In this document: positions 53,163 to 62,187 of the stretch, in pieces
Layout: every line of letters starts with the position of its first letter
Position numbering within the stretch: the stretch's first letter is position 1
Assembly: GCA_964540905.1 (NCBI GenBank)
Contig: CAZIOS010000015.1
Coordinates: forward strand, 1 to 63,118
Source: VAYN01 sp964540905
GTDB taxonomy: Bacteria; Actinomycetota; Thermoleophilia; Solirubrobacterales; 70-9
DNA: 63,118 bases
Direction of reading: 5' to 3'
Program-made: the position numbers and the translations under genes
Notes under the pieces: generated by a model
Told to the model about the DNA's origin: nothing
Database searches by the model: none
Seen by the model: only the letters and a program-made list of their open reading frames with translations

Positions 53163-55430
53163 TCAGCGCCTCCGCACCGGCGCGTAGTCGGCCATCAGCT
53201 TGCGCTCGGAGCCATCGCCGGAGAAGCGGACGACGACCACGCCGCCGGGCTCGACCGCGGTCACCACGCCGTCGCCGAAGCTGGCGTGGACGACGTCGTC
53301 GCCGGTCTGCAGTTCCAGCGCCGGCCCCGGGTCGACCTGCTGGGCGGCGTCGGCGCCGGGGGGCGGCGCGTTCCAGCTCATGCCACCGCCGCTGGCGGCG
53401 ACGGTCGAGTGGCGCTCGGTCAGCTCCGCCGGCAGCTCGTCGATGAAGCGCGAGGGCAGGTTGCGCTCGGCGCGGCCGAAGAGGCGCCGTTCGCGGGTCC
53501 AGGTCATGTAGAGACGCTGGCGGGCGCGGGTGATGCCGACATAGCAGAGCCGCCGCTCCTCCTCTTCGCCGCCCTCCTCGAGCGCCCGCATGTGCGGGAA
53601 GGCGCCGTCCTCGCAGCCGACGATGAAGACCGTGTCGTACTCGAGGCCCTTGGCGTTGTGCAGGGTCATCAGCGTCACCAGCTGCTCCTCGGCCTGGATC
53701 GAGTCCTGCTCGGTGTAGAGCGAGATCTGCTGCAGGAACTCCTCCAGCGGCGGCGTCTCGCTGTCCCCCTCGCGCTCGCGCTCGAGGTCGAACTCGGCGG
53801 CGACCCCGACCAGCTCTTCGAGGTTCTCCGCCCGGCCCTCGGCCTCGACCGTGCGCTCGGCGGCGAGCGCTTCCAGGTAGCCGCTCTCGCTCAGGACCGC
53901 CTCCAGCAGGGCGGCGACCGGCGCCGAGTCGGCCCGCGCCCGCAGTCCCTCCATCGTCTCGTAGAAGCGGGAGACGGCCTTGATCGCGGCGGCGCTCAGC
54001 CCCGGCACGTCCTCGGCCCGTTCCATCACCTCCCAGATCGTCAGCCCGGCGGTGTTCGCGTAGGCGGCAAGGCGGCCCTGGCTGGTGTTGCCGATCCCGC
54101 GCCGGGGCGAGTTGACGATGCGGGTGAAGGAGACCAGGTCGGCCGGGTTGACCAGCAGGCTGAGGTAGGCGACCGCGTCCTTGACCTCCATGCGGTCGTA
54201 GAACTTGGTGCCGCCGATCACCTGATAGGGGACCTCGAAGCGGACCAGGGTGTCCTCCAGCACCCGGCTCATCGCGTTCGTCCGGTAGAAGACGGCGACG
54301 CCGGAGCGCTCGACCCCGTGCTCCTCCCCCAGCCGCTCGATCTCGCCGGCGACCCAGCGCGCCTCCTCGTGCTCGTCGGCGAGCTCGGAGAGCTGCACCA
54401 GCTCTCCCCCCTCGACTTCGGTCCAGAGCTGCTTCGGCCGCCGTTCGCGGTTGCGCTCGACGACCGCGTTGGCGGCCGAGAGGATCGTCTGGGTCGAGCG
54501 GTAGTTCTGCTCGAGCTTGACCAGCTCCGCCTCGGGAAAGTCCCGCTCGAAGTCGAGGATGTTGCGGATGTCGGCGGATCGGAAGCTGTAGATCGACTGG
54601 TCCTCGTCGCCGACGACCATCAGGTTTCCGTGCTCTGAAGCCAGCAGCTGCAGCAGCCGGTACTGGGCGTGGTTGGTGTCCTGATACTCGTCGACCATGA
54701 CCTGGCGGAAGGTGCGGCGCCAGCGTTCGCGCACGTCCTCGAATAGCTCCATCGCGTTGACGGTCCGCACCAGCAGATCGTCGAAGTCCATCGCGTTGGC
54801 CTCGAGCATCCGCTTCTCGTAGAGCGGGAAGGCCTCGGCGACGACCTCCTCGAAGACGCTGCCCTGCGTTTCGGCGTAGGCGTCGGCGTCGATCAGCTGG
54901 TTCTTGGCGCCGGAGATCTTCGAGCGGATCGCCCGCGGCGGGTAGCGCTTGGGGTCGACCCCGAGCTCGGCCAGGCAGCGTTTGAGCATCCGCAGCGAGT
55001 CCGACTCGTCGTAGATCGTGAAGCCGCGCGAGTAGCCGAGTCGCTCGGCGTCGGCGCGCAGCATCCGCGCGCAGGCCGAGTGGAAGGTGGTGACCCACAT
55101 CGCCCGCACCGAGCGGCCGACCAGCTGGCCGACCCGCTCGCGCATCTCGGCCGCGGCCTTGTTGGTGAAGGTGATCGCGAGGATCTCGCCCGGGCGAGCG
55201 GCGCCGGTCGCCAGCAGGTAGGCGATCCGGTGGGTGAGGACGCGGGTCTTGCCGGAGCCGGCGCCGGCCAGGACCAGGAGCGGGCCGCCGCCGTAGACGA
55301 CCGCCTCGCGCTGCGGCGGGTTGAGCCCCGCCAGCAGCCGCTCTACGCGGTCGGCACCGGCCTCGGTCGGCGCCGCCTCGGACCCGCCGGAGCCTTCCGG
55401 CGGGGTCTCGAACTCGGTCTGAAGCGCCAC
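53163..55430 (-). CDS. pcrA: UvrD/PcrA-type DNA helicase
   Basis: Superfamily 1A 3'-5' helicase for repair and replication-conflict resolution. 755 residues. Q-motif LNPPQREAV, Walker A AGAGSGKT (about residue 55), ITFTNKAAAEMRERV, Walker B VMVDEYQDTN, motif III VGDEDQSIYSFRSAD, motif IV EQNYRST, motif V TLMTLHNAKGLEYDTVF, motif VI YVGITRARQRLYMTW. The C-terminal Tudor-like segment (GDDVVHASFGDGVVTAVEPGGVVVVRF) supports PcrA/UvrD over RecB or Rep. Confidence 0.94.
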   Translation of the reverse strand: MALQTEFETPPEGSGGSEAAPTEAGADRVERLLAGLNPPQREAVVYGGGPLLVLAGAGSGKTRVLTHRIAYLLATGAARPGEILAITFTNKAAAEMRERVGQLVGRSVRAMWVTTFHSACARMLRADAERLGYSRGFTIYDESDSLRMLKRCLAELGVDPKRYPPRAIRSKISGAKNQLIDADAYAETQGSVFEEVVAEAFPLYEKRMLEANAMDFDDLLVRTVNAMELFEDVRERWRRTFRQVMVDEYQDTNHAQYRLLQLLASEHGNLMVVGDEDQSIYSFRSADIRNILDFERDFPEAELVKLEQNYRSTQTILSAANAVVERNRERRPKQLWTEVEGGELVQLSELADEHEEARWVAGEIERLGEEHGVERSGVAVFYRTNAMSRVLEDTLVRFEVPYQVIGGTKFYDRMEVKDAVAYLSLLVNPADLVSFTRIVNSPRRGIGNTSQGRLAAYANTAGLTIWEVMERAEDVPGLSAAAIKAVSRFYETMEGLRARADSAPVAALLEAVLSESGYLEALAAERTVEAEGRAENLEELVGVAAEFDLEREREGDSETPPLEEFLQQISLYTEQDSIQAEEQLVTLMTLHNAKGLEYDTVFIVGCEDGAFPHMRALEEGGEEEERRLCYVGITRARQRLYMTWTRERRLFGRAERNLPSRFIDELPAELTERHSTVAASGGGMSWNAPPPGADAAQQVDPGPALELQTGDDVVHASFGDGVVTAVEPGGVVVVRFSGDGSERKLMADYAPVRRR

Positions 55431-55475
55431 CCGCCGAGCATAGCCACGAGCTCGGCGGGCGGCCCCAGATTCAGC

Positions 55476-56060
55476 CTAGGAGCATTCTTCGGCGAGTTCT
55501 TCCAGTGGTTCGTTGGAACCGCTCAGCAACAGTTCTTCGACTTCTTCCTGGGACTCTTCTTCGATCCCTTCGACGATGCAGCTGGCGAGTTCCGGTTCGA
55601 CTTCGCCGGATTCTTCGAGCTTTTCTCCGAGGGCTTCGGCCAGCTTCGCCTGGTCGAGCTTGGCGAACCCGGTGAGTTCGTTCAGCTTCCAGTTGCCTTC
55701 TTCCTTGACCAGGGCGATTTCCAGGGTCTGGCCGTTGAGGCTGCCGCCAGTGATCGCTGCTTCGGCGCTCGCTTCTTCGCCTTCGACTTCGACGTTGGAG
55801 ACGGCGACCGATTCGGCGTTTTCTTCCGGCGCTTCTTCTTCGCACTGCTTCACCGCGGCCTTGCCACTTTCACGGGTGTTCTGTTCGACGAAGGCCTGGG
55901 TTTCGACTTCCGTGCACTTCGAGGGTTCGGTGCCAGTGGCGGCGGTTTCGATCGCTTCTTCAATTTCGCCTTCGTCGCCACCGCCGCTGCTGCCGCAGGC
56001 GGCGAGAGCCAGGGCCGAGATCAGCAACAGGCAGGGGAGCAGGAGATAACGCTTCTTCAC
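55476..56060 (-). CDS. Acidic lipoprotein, paralog 1
   Basis: 194 residues, GTG start preceded by GAAAGGAACGCC. Signal peptide with lipobox LALAAC gives a lipidated Cys at about 22. The mature part is very acidic (runs of Glu) with an NTF2-like/DUF4878-type segment EGNWKLNELTGFAKLD and conserved cysteines in CTEVETQAF, KQCEEE, SCIVEGIEEE and the terminal ECS. A tandem paralog lies 49 nt upstream. GAA and TTC codons are used more than in neighbours. Function unknown; extracytoplasmic. Confidence 0.75.
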   Translation of the reverse strand: MKKRYLLLPCLLLISALALAACGSSGGGDEGEIEEAIETAATGTEPSKCTEVETQAFVEQNTRESGKAAVKQCEEEAPEENAESVAVSNVEVEGEEASAEAAITGGSLNGQTLEIALVKEEGNWKLNELTGFAKLDQAKLAEALGEKLEESGEVEPELASCIVEGIEEESQEEVEELLLSGSNEPLEELAEECS

Positions 56061-56109
56061 GGCGTTCCTTTCTAGTTGGACGTGACTGAGGGTTGGCCGA
56101 GGGTTCGGG

Positions 56110-56700
56110 CTAGGAGCATTCCTTGGCTAGTTCTTCGAACCCTTCGGGGGAGCCGCTGAGGATCAGTTCTTCGATTTCGGACTGCGAGGATTCTTCGATC
56201 CCTTCGACGATGCAGGAACTGAGGCTTTCGCTGATTTCACCCGATTTCGTGAATTCCTTTTCGAAGGCTTCGGCCAGCTTCGCGGTGTCGAGCTTGGCGA
56301 ACCCGGTGAGTTCGTTCAGCTTCCACTGCCCTTCTTCCTTGGTCAGGGCGACTTCCAGCGTCTGCCCATCGAAGGAGCCGCCGCTGATGGCGGCGTCGGC
56401 AGTCGCTTCTTCGCCTTCGACTTCGACTTCGGTCACTTCGACGGATTCGGCGTGGGTCTGCGGTTCGCCGGCTTCTTTTTCGCAGCGCTTGACGGCGGCC
56501 TGGCCGCTTTCCTGCGTGCTCTGTTCGAGGAAGCTCTGGGTGCCGAATTCGGTGCAGGCGGCGGGGTCGGTGCTGGTCGCGGACTTTTCGATCGCTTCTT
56601 CGATCTGGCTTTCGTCGCTGCTGCCGCTGCTGCCGCAGGCGGCCAGGGCCAGGGCTGAGATCAGCAGCAGGACTGGAAGGAGGAGATGGCGCTTGTTCAC
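56110..56700 (-). CDS. Acidic lipoprotein, paralog 2
   Basis: 196 residues, GTG start at 56700 after GAAAGGACCGCC; an in-frame ATG seven codons upstream is less well placed. Lipobox LALAAC, then the same order of blocks as the downstream copy: IEEAIEKSATSTDP, CTEFGTQSFLEQ, EVEGEEATADAAISGGSFDGQTLEVALTKEEGQWKLNELTGFAKLD, SCIVEGIEES, LAKECS. Clearly a recent tandem duplication, with every cysteine retained. First gene of the pair. Confidence 0.75.
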   Translation of the reverse strand: MNKRHLLLPVLLLISALALAACGSSGSSDESQIEEAIEKSATSTDPAACTEFGTQSFLEQSTQESGQAAVKRCEKEAGEPQTHAESVEVTEVEVEGEEATADAAISGGSFDGQTLEVALTKEEGQWKLNELTGFAKLDTAKLAEAFEKEFTKSGEISESLSSCIVEGIEESSQSEIEELILSGSPEGFEELAKECS

Positions 56701-56748
56701 GGCGGTCCTTTCGAGACGCAAGACGGGACTGGGTCCCGGCAGGCTACT

Positions 56749-57477
56749 TCAGCCGCCGGCAGACGAGCGCCCGGTGCGCGGGCGGATCCCCGGCGCCTCG
56801 CCGCTCGGGCCCTGGTTGCCGTCGAGCTCGGCCAGCCGCCGCTCGAGCTCGGCGATCCGCTCCGAGAGCGCCTTGATCGCCTCGGCGATCGGGTCGGGCA
56901 GGTGGATCCAGTCGGCGTCGGGACCCTCGATCCGCTTGCCCTCGACCCGCACCGGGTGGCCGGGGTTGCCGACCACCGTCGCCCCCGACGGCACGTCCTC
57001 GACCACGACCGTGTTGGCGCCGACCTTGGCGCCGTCACCGACCGCGATCGGCCCCAGCAGCTTGGCGCCGGAGCCAACGGTGACGTTGTCGCCCAGGGTC
57101 GGGTGGCGCTTGCCGCGCTGGAAGCCGGTGCCGCCCAGGGTCACCCCCTGGTAGAGGGTCACCCGGCGGCCGATCCGGGCGGTCTCGCCGATCACCACCC
57201 CGGCCCCGTGGTCGATGAAGAACTCCTCGCCGATCTCGGCGGCGGGATGGATCTCGACCCCGGTCACGACCCTGCTGCCATAGGCGATCGCCCGCGGCAG
57301 CAGTGGCACCCGCGCTTCCAGCAGCGCGTGGGCGGCGCGGTGGGCGAGCAGCGCCTGCACCCCGGCCCAACTGGCGAGGATCTCGAAGCTCGACACCTTC
57401 TGCGCCGCGGGGTCGCGGTCGCGCGCCGCGGCGACGTCGGCGCGCACCTCCGAGACCACCCGCTTCCACCGGCTCAT
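56749..57477 (-). CDS. cysE: Serine O-acetyltransferase
   Basis: Makes O-acetylserine for cysteine synthesis. 242 residues. Left-handed beta-helix (hexapeptide) domain: VEIHPAAEIGEEFFIDHGAGVVIGETARIG with the catalytic His, LYQGVTLGGTGFQRGKRHPTLGDNVTVGSGAKLLGPI, and GNPGHPVR. The C-terminal extension after about 190 carries a short coiled coil (IAEAIKALSERIAELERRLAEL), not the usual CysK-inserting Ile tail. ATG overlaps the cysK stop (ATGA). Confidence 0.94.
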   Translation of the reverse strand: MSRWKRVVSEVRADVAAARDRDPAAQKVSSFEILASWAGVQALLAHRAAHALLEARVPLLPRAIAYGSRVVTGVEIHPAAEIGEEFFIDHGAGVVIGETARIGRRVTLYQGVTLGGTGFQRGKRHPTLGDNVTVGSGAKLLGPIAVGDGAKVGANTVVVEDVPSGATVVGNPGHPVRVEGKRIEGPDADWIHLPDPIAEAIKALSERIAELERRLAELDGNQGPSGEAPGIRPRTGRSSAGG

Positions 57478-58397
57478 GGTGAGAAGAAGGGTAAGGACAT
57501 GTAGCGCTCGCCCGAGTCGCAGACGATCGTCACCACCCGCTTCCCCGCCAGCTCGGGCCGCGCCGCCACCTCCAGCGCCGCCTTGATGTTGGCGCCGGCG
57601 GAGATCCCGGCGAGGATGCCCTCCTCGCGCGCCGCCAGCCGCGCCGTCTCCAGCGCGTCCTCGTCGGAGACGGCGACGATGTCGTCGATCACCGCCCGGT
57701 CGAGCACCTCGGGGACGAAGCCGGCGCCGATCCCCTGGATCTTGTGCGGGCCCGGCCTGCCGCCGGAGAGGACCGGCGAGCTGGCCGGCTCGACCGCGAC
57801 CACCAGCGCCTCCGGCGCCCGCTCCTTCAGCATCCGGCCGACGCCGGTGATCGTGCCGCCGGTGCCGACGCCGGCGACGAAAGCGCCGACCTCGCCGTCG
57901 CAGTCGCGCCAGATCTCCTCCGCGGTGGTGCGGCGGTGGGCCTCGGCGTTGGCGGGGTTGGAGAACTGCATCGGCATGAACGCCCTGCGCTGCTCGCGGA
58001 TCTCCTCGGCCAGCGCCACCGCCTCGTTCATCCCGCCCAGCGAGGGCGTCTCGCGAACCTCGGCGCCGTAGGCGCGCAGCAGCTTCGCCCGCTCGCGGCT
58101 CATCCCCTCCGGCAGGGTCAGGATCAGCTCGTAGCCGCGCGCCGCGCAGACCATCGCCAGGGCGATGCCGGTGTTGCCGCTGGTCGGCTCGACCACCACC
58201 GAGCGCCCCGGCTTGACCAGCCCCGCCTCCTCGGCGGCGTCGATCATCGCCACCCCGATCCGGTCCTTCACCGACCCGCCCGGATTGAAGTACTCGAGCT
58301 TGGCGCAGACCTGCCCCCCGAGCCCATCCGCGAGCCGGTCGAGCAGCACCATCGGCGTGTTCCCGACAACCGCCGAAGCCTCCGGCCCAACCCGCAT
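57474..58397 (-). CDS. cysK: Cysteine synthase (O-acetylserine sulfhydrylase)
   Basis: PLP enzyme using O-acetylserine and sulfide. 307 residues. GNTPMVLLDRL, PLP lysine in NPGGSVKDRIGVAMIDAAE, substrate loop TSGNTGIALAM, and the phosphate loop GVGTGGTITGVGRML. Translationally coupled to cysE; an Rrf2-type regulator gene lies directly upstream on the same strand, consistent with local cysteine control. Confidence 0.96.
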   Translation of the reverse strand: MRVGPEASAVVGNTPMVLLDRLADGLGGQVCAKLEYFNPGGSVKDRIGVAMIDAAEEAGLVKPGRSVVVEPTSGNTGIALAMVCAARGYELILTLPEGMSRERAKLLRAYGAEVRETPSLGGMNEAVALAEEIREQRRAFMPMQFSNPANAEAHRRTTAEEIWRDCDGEVGAFVAGVGTGGTITGVGRMLKERAPEALVVAVEPASSPVLSGGRPGPHKIQGIGAGFVPEVLDRAVIDDIVAVSDEDALETARLAAREEGILAGISAGANIKAALEVAARPELAGKRVVTIVCDSGERYMSLPFFSP

Positions 58398-58508
58398 CAG
58401 ATCTGTCTTCCGTGGACGCCCTGCAAGGGCCTCACTCTAAGCGAGCGTTCGCCCCTAGTCCGATTCAGCACGACAAAAGACGAACGCACCGTCACAGAAG
58501 GAGCGCAA
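58398..58508 (-). promoter_or_regulatory. Intergenic region ahead of cysK
   Basis: 111 nt between the Rrf2 gene stop and the cysK start. An inverted repeat GCGTTCG/CGAACGC spans 58445-58451 and 58481-58487, and an AATCGGACTAG segment lies between. It is the natural site for an Rrf2/CymR operator and cysK promoter, but no confident -10/-35 pair is seen. Confidence 0.35.
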
Positions 58509-58907
58509 CTAGATGAAGTACATCCCCGACCCAGACTCTTCCGCCTCGCGCCGCGCGACTTCGGCGATCGTCGTCTGGCCGAAGACCTTGCGCAGCGCCG
58601 TCACCCCCTCGGCCCAGATGCCGCCGGCCTCGTCGGCCTCCTGGCCGATCTTGCCGTCGAGCGCCTGCACGACCTCGAGCACGGTGATCTCTTCGGCCGG
58701 ACGCGAGAGCGTATAGCCGCCGCGCATGCCGCGGTGGCTGGTCAGCAGGCCGGCCCGGCGCAGGGTCGAGAACAGCTGCTCGAGGAACTGCTCCGGGATC
58801 TCGCGGCGCTCGGCCAGCTCCTTGATCGGCACCGGGCGATCGCCGGAGCGGGCCAGCTCGGCGAGGGCGACAACCGCATAGCGCGACTTCGAGGTGATCG
58901 AGATCAC
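58509..58907 (-). CDS. Rrf2-family regulator, CymR-like
   Basis: 132 residues, GTG start. Winged HTH typical of Rrf2: SITSKSRYAVVALAELARSG, PIKELAERREIPEQFLEQLFSTLRRAGLLTSHRGMRGGYTLSRP. It contains no cysteine, so it cannot hold the Fe-S cluster of IscR or NsrR. This matches CymR, which senses O-acetylserine through CysK in Bacillus. Position just upstream of cysK-cysE supports that role; operator binding is inference. Confidence 0.85.
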   Translation of the reverse strand: MISITSKSRYAVVALAELARSGDRPVPIKELAERREIPEQFLEQLFSTLRRAGLLTSHRGMRGGYTLSRPAEEITVLEVVQALDGKIGQEADEAGGIWAEGVTALRKVFGQTTIAEVARREAEESGSGMYFI

Positions 58908-58963
58908 GCTGCCTTTCTACCGCACCGCTCGCGGCTGGGCTAGGATCGGAATCGAAGGGGTCC

Positions 58964-59632
58964 TTGCCGGCAGACGGGCCCGAACCAGCAAACGAACGAT
59001 CGGAAGCGGTCCTGAGCGAGCGTCCACACTGCCTTGTGATCGACGATCACCCGCTCGTCCGGCTCGGAGTCCGGCAGCTGCTCGAAGACGGCTTCGAGGT
59101 GCACGAGTCGCCGAGCCGCGAGGAGGCCCTCGACCTGGTCCGCGACATCGACGACTTCGACGTCGCGATCGTCGACATGCGCTGGCGCCGCAACGGCGCC
59201 GAGGCCTCGATCAGCGGCCAGGAGGCGATCCGGGCGCTGCACCGCTGCTCGCCGATGCTCGGCATCGTCGCCCACGGTGAGCGGCCCGAGCGCCACAACG
59301 CCACCGCCGCCCTGCAGGCCGGGGCGAGCGCCTACGTCGCCCGCACCGCCAGCGCCGCCGAGCTGCGCCGCGCCGTCGACGCCGCCGCCGCCCAGGAGAG
59401 CTTCGTCGACCCGGCGGTGCCGCCGAAAGGCAGCCGCGGCAAGCTGACCCGGCGCCAGCGCCAGATCCTGCAGCTGCTGGCCGACGGCGAGTCGACGACC
59501 GTCGCCGCGCGCGAACTCGACCTCAGCGAAGAGACCGTCAAGACCCACATCAAGACCGCCCTCGCCCGGCTCGGCGCCCGCAACCGCACGCACGCCGTCG
59601 CGATCGCCCTGCGCGAGTGCCTGATCGATTAG
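58964..59632 (+). CDS. NarL/FixJ-type response regulator
   Basis: 222 residues from a TTG at 58964. Receiver domain 22-140: acidic pair VIDDHPLVRLGVRQLLED, phosphoacceptor Asp at about 71 in VAIVDMRWRR, though the usual Thr and Lys positions are diverged (GIVAHGERPE). LuxR HTH at about 158-218: LTRRQRQILQLLADGESTTVAARELDLSEETVKTHIKTALARLGARNRTHAVAIAL. No sensor kinase is adjacent. Divergent from the Rrf2 gene (56 bp). Confidence 0.85.
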   Translation: MPADGPEPANERSEAVLSERPHCLVIDDHPLVRLGVRQLLEDGFEVHESPSREEALDLVRDIDDFDVAIVDMRWRRNGAEASISGQEAIRALHRCSPMLGIVAHGERPERHNATAALQAGASAYVARTASAAELRRAVDAAAAQESFVDPAVPPKGSRGKLTRRQRQILQLLADGESTTVAARELDLSEETVKTHIKTALARLGARNRTHAVAIALRECLID

Positions 59633-59642
59633 TCGCGGCGGG

Positions 59643-60734
59643 CTAGATCCAGCCGCGGTCGCGCGCGGTGAGAACCGCCTGGGCGCGGTCGACGGCGCCG
59701 ATCTTGCCGTAGACGTTGTGCAGGTGGGTGCGGATGGTCGAGACCGAGAGCTGCATTTCGCCGGCGATCTGCTTGTAGACCATGCCCTCGGAGAGGTGGC
59801 GTAGGACGTCGAGCTCGCGGGCGGAGAGCGGACAGGGCTCGATGATCCGGGAGGCGTCGCGGTGCGCCAGCGGCAGCTCGTAGAGGAGGTCGCGCAGCGC
59901 CTCGGGGCCGAGGCCGCAGCGCTCGGCGCTGGCACGCAGGCGTTCGGGCGAGATCGACTCGCCCTGGGAGTAATGGGCGACCATGTCGGCGGTCGCGACC
60001 AGGGCCGCGAGGCCGTCGGCGTCCTCGGCGTGGTGGCGCTCGATCGCGACCGCGATCCGCTGCGGCAGGTTCCAGCGCCGGGCGAGCACGCCGCCGACCA
60101 GGGTGTGATCGATGCCGAGCTGCTCGCGTTCGTCGCGCAGCCGCTGCTCGGGCGTGCGCGAGGTCGCGTCGAAGTAGACCTTGTAGCCGGGGTGCAGGCG
60201 CGAGATCACGAGCCGGCCGATGTCGTGCAGCAGCGCCGCCACCGCCAGCTCATCGCGTTCGATCCAGCCGACCGTGCGGCCGATCTGGTCGGCGGTGCGC
60301 TGAGTGGCGAGGGCATGGACGCGGAAGCGCTCCGGTTTCAGCTCCCAACCGCCGTTTGACTCGAAGAAGTCGAAGCTGGGTGCGGTGCCGGCGATCGCCA
60401 GCACGCCGGAAGGCTTGAGCACGTCGATGGCCTCGGGGATTCCGCCGACCCCTCCGGCGGCGATACCGCTGCGGTTGGCGAAGCGCAGCACCGAGATCGC
60501 CAGGGAGACATCGGACTCGACCGCTTCGACCAGCTCGCCGATGCGGGCCGTCTCGGCGGTCGAGGCGGCGATCACCCGCTCCCGCGACTCGATCAGGATC
60601 GGGAAGCGCTCGACCGCCTCGAAGGCCTCCGCGAGTCGGCTGCCAGGCGCCGCTTGACTGCGGCTTCCCTTCGCCTTTGCAGGGAGATCCTTGGCGGCGA
60701 CCTTGCCGTTGCTCTGCACCGTTGCTGCCTCCAT
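59643..60734 (-). CDS. HDOD-domain protein fused to a LuxR HTH
   Basis: 363 residues. A ~30-residue charged head, then an HDOD domain (about 33-280: FPILIESRERVIAAS, LVEAVESDVSLAISVLRFANRSG, VAALLHDIGRLVISRLHPGY with HD-like residues, AIERHHAEDADG), then a LuxR HTH (about 300-360: CPLSARELDVLRHLSEGMVYKQIAGEMQLSVSTIRTHLHNVYGKIGAVDRAQAVLTARDRG). The HDOD core probably senses or binds a ligand; the HTH makes it a transcription factor. Convergent with the response regulator (stops 11 nt apart). Confidence 0.82.
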   Translation of the reverse strand: MEAATVQSNGKVAAKDLPAKAKGSRSQAAPGSRLAEAFEAVERFPILIESRERVIAASTAETARIGELVEAVESDVSLAISVLRFANRSGIAAGGVGGIPEAIDVLKPSGVLAIAGTAPSFDFFESNGGWELKPERFRVHALATQRTADQIGRTVGWIERDELAVAALLHDIGRLVISRLHPGYKVYFDATSRTPEQRLRDEREQLGIDHTLVGGVLARRWNLPQRIAVAIERHHAEDADGLAALVATADMVAHYSQGESISPERLRASAERCGLGPEALRDLLYELPLAHRDASRIIEPCPLSARELDVLRHLSEGMVYKQIAGEMQLSVSTIRTHLHNVYGKIGAVDRAQAVLTARDRGWI

Positions 60735-60807
60735 TGGGACAACTCATCGGCAGCGGACGACGTTTGGTTTAGCCGAAAGTACTTCAGTGGTGAAATCTAG
60801 TGCTAGA

Positions 60808-62187
60808 TCATTCGTCCAATGAGGCATCCAGAAGGCGTTTGGCGGCGGCTTCGATCCGCGATACCGCCTCCGCCCGGCCCAGTGCCGCCAGCGACTCGAA
60901 GATGCCGGGAGAGACCGAGCTGCCGGTGATCGCGACGCGGATCGGCTGGTAGAGCTTGCCCGGCTTGACCTCGAAACGCCCGAGCAGCGGCGCCAGTGCC
61001 GCCTCGATCGGCTCCGGCTCGAAAGGGTCCACCGCCGCCAGCGCCCCGGCAACCGCTTCCAGCATCGGGCCGGCCTCCCCCTTCATCACCTTCGCCCAAG
61101 CCTGCTCGTCGCTGACCGGCGGCTCGAAGAGGAAGCGGATCAGCGGCCAGACCTCGGCCAGCGTCTGCGCTTTCTCCTGGGCGATCGCGCAGGCGCCGCG
61201 CAGGCGCTCGTCGGGCTCGCGGCCGAGGTGGCGGGCGACGGCGGCGGTGTACTCGTCGAGCGGCAGCTCGCGCATGAAGCGGCCGTTCAGCCAGCGCAGC
61301 TTCTTCTCGTCGAAGATCGCCGCGGCTTTGCCGACGTCGGCGACCCGGAAGCGCCTGACCAGCTCCTCGCTCGACATCAGCGTCGTGCCGTCGTCGGTGC
61401 CCCAGCCCAGCAGCGCCAGGTAGTTGCGGACCGCCGCCGGCAGGTAGCCGGCCTCGCGCAGCTCCTGCACCGAGGCGGCGCCGTGGCGCTTGGAGAGCTT
61501 CTTGCCGTCGGGGCCGTGCAGCAGCGGCAGGTGGGCGTAGCGCGGCGGCGGCTGCCCGAGGGCGGCCAGGACCAGCAGCTGCTTCGGCGTGTTGGAGAGG
61601 TGGTCGTCGCCGCGGACGACGTCGGTGATCCCCATCTCGGCGTCGTCGACCGCGACCGCGAAGTTGTAGAGGACGGAGCCGTCGCCGCGGGCGATCACGA
61701 AGTCGTCGTAGCTGGCGTTGGGGAAGGCGACGGGGCCGCGGATCAGGTCCTCGACCACGGTCTCCCCCGCGTCGGGCACGCGCAGCCGCACCGCGGCGCC
61801 CGGCTCCTCGGTCGGGGTGCCGCGGTAGCCGCGGCCGGCGCTGTGCTCGGCCTTCCAGGCCTCGACGTCCTTGGCGGTGGCGGCGTCGCGGTAGGCGGCG
61901 CCGGACTCCAGCAGCCGCTCCAGCGCCTCGGCGTGCTGCTCCGCCCGCCCCGCCTGGGAGATCGGCCCCTCGTCCCAGTCGAGCTCGAGCCAGCGCAGCG
62001 CGTCGAGGATCTGCTCGACGTTCTCGGCGGTCGAGCGCTCGCGATCGGTGTCCTCGATCCGCAGCACCAGCTCGCCGCCCTCGTGGCGGGCGCCGAGCCA
62101 GTTGTACAGTGCCGTCCTCGCTCCGCCGATGTGCAGCGCACCGGTCGGCGAGGGGGCAAATCTCAAACGGAGGTTTTCGTCAGCCAT
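60808..62187 (-). CDS. gltX: Glutamyl-tRNA synthetase
   Basis: 459 residues, class I synthetase making Glu-tRNA; with GatCAB present and no glnS seen, it probably also misacylates tRNA-Gln. HIGH-type APSPTGALHIGGARTALYNWL at the N-terminus, KLSKR in GKKLSKRHGAASV, and the C-terminal anticodon-binding helical domain. The frame runs on upstream, but homology starts at ATG 62187. That ATG overlaps the divergent nfo start codon (CATG), leaving no room for a ribosome binding site; GltX may be made from a leaderless message. Confidence 0.95.
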   Translation of the reverse strand: MADENLRLRFAPSPTGALHIGGARTALYNWLGARHEGGELVLRIEDTDRERSTAENVEQILDALRWLELDWDEGPISQAGRAEQHAEALERLLESGAAYRDAATAKDVEAWKAEHSAGRGYRGTPTEEPGAAVRLRVPDAGETVVEDLIRGPVAFPNASYDDFVIARGDGSVLYNFAVAVDDAEMGITDVVRGDDHLSNTPKQLLVLAALGQPPPRYAHLPLLHGPDGKKLSKRHGAASVQELREAGYLPAAVRNYLALLGWGTDDGTTLMSSEELVRRFRVADVGKAAAIFDEKKLRWLNGRFMRELPLDEYTAAVARHLGREPDERLRGACAIAQEKAQTLAEVWPLIRFLFEPPVSDEQAWAKVMKGEAGPMLEAVAGALAAVDPFEPEPIEAALAPLLGRFEVKPGKLYQPIRVAITGSSVSPGIFESLAALGRAEAVSRIEAAAKRLLDASLDE

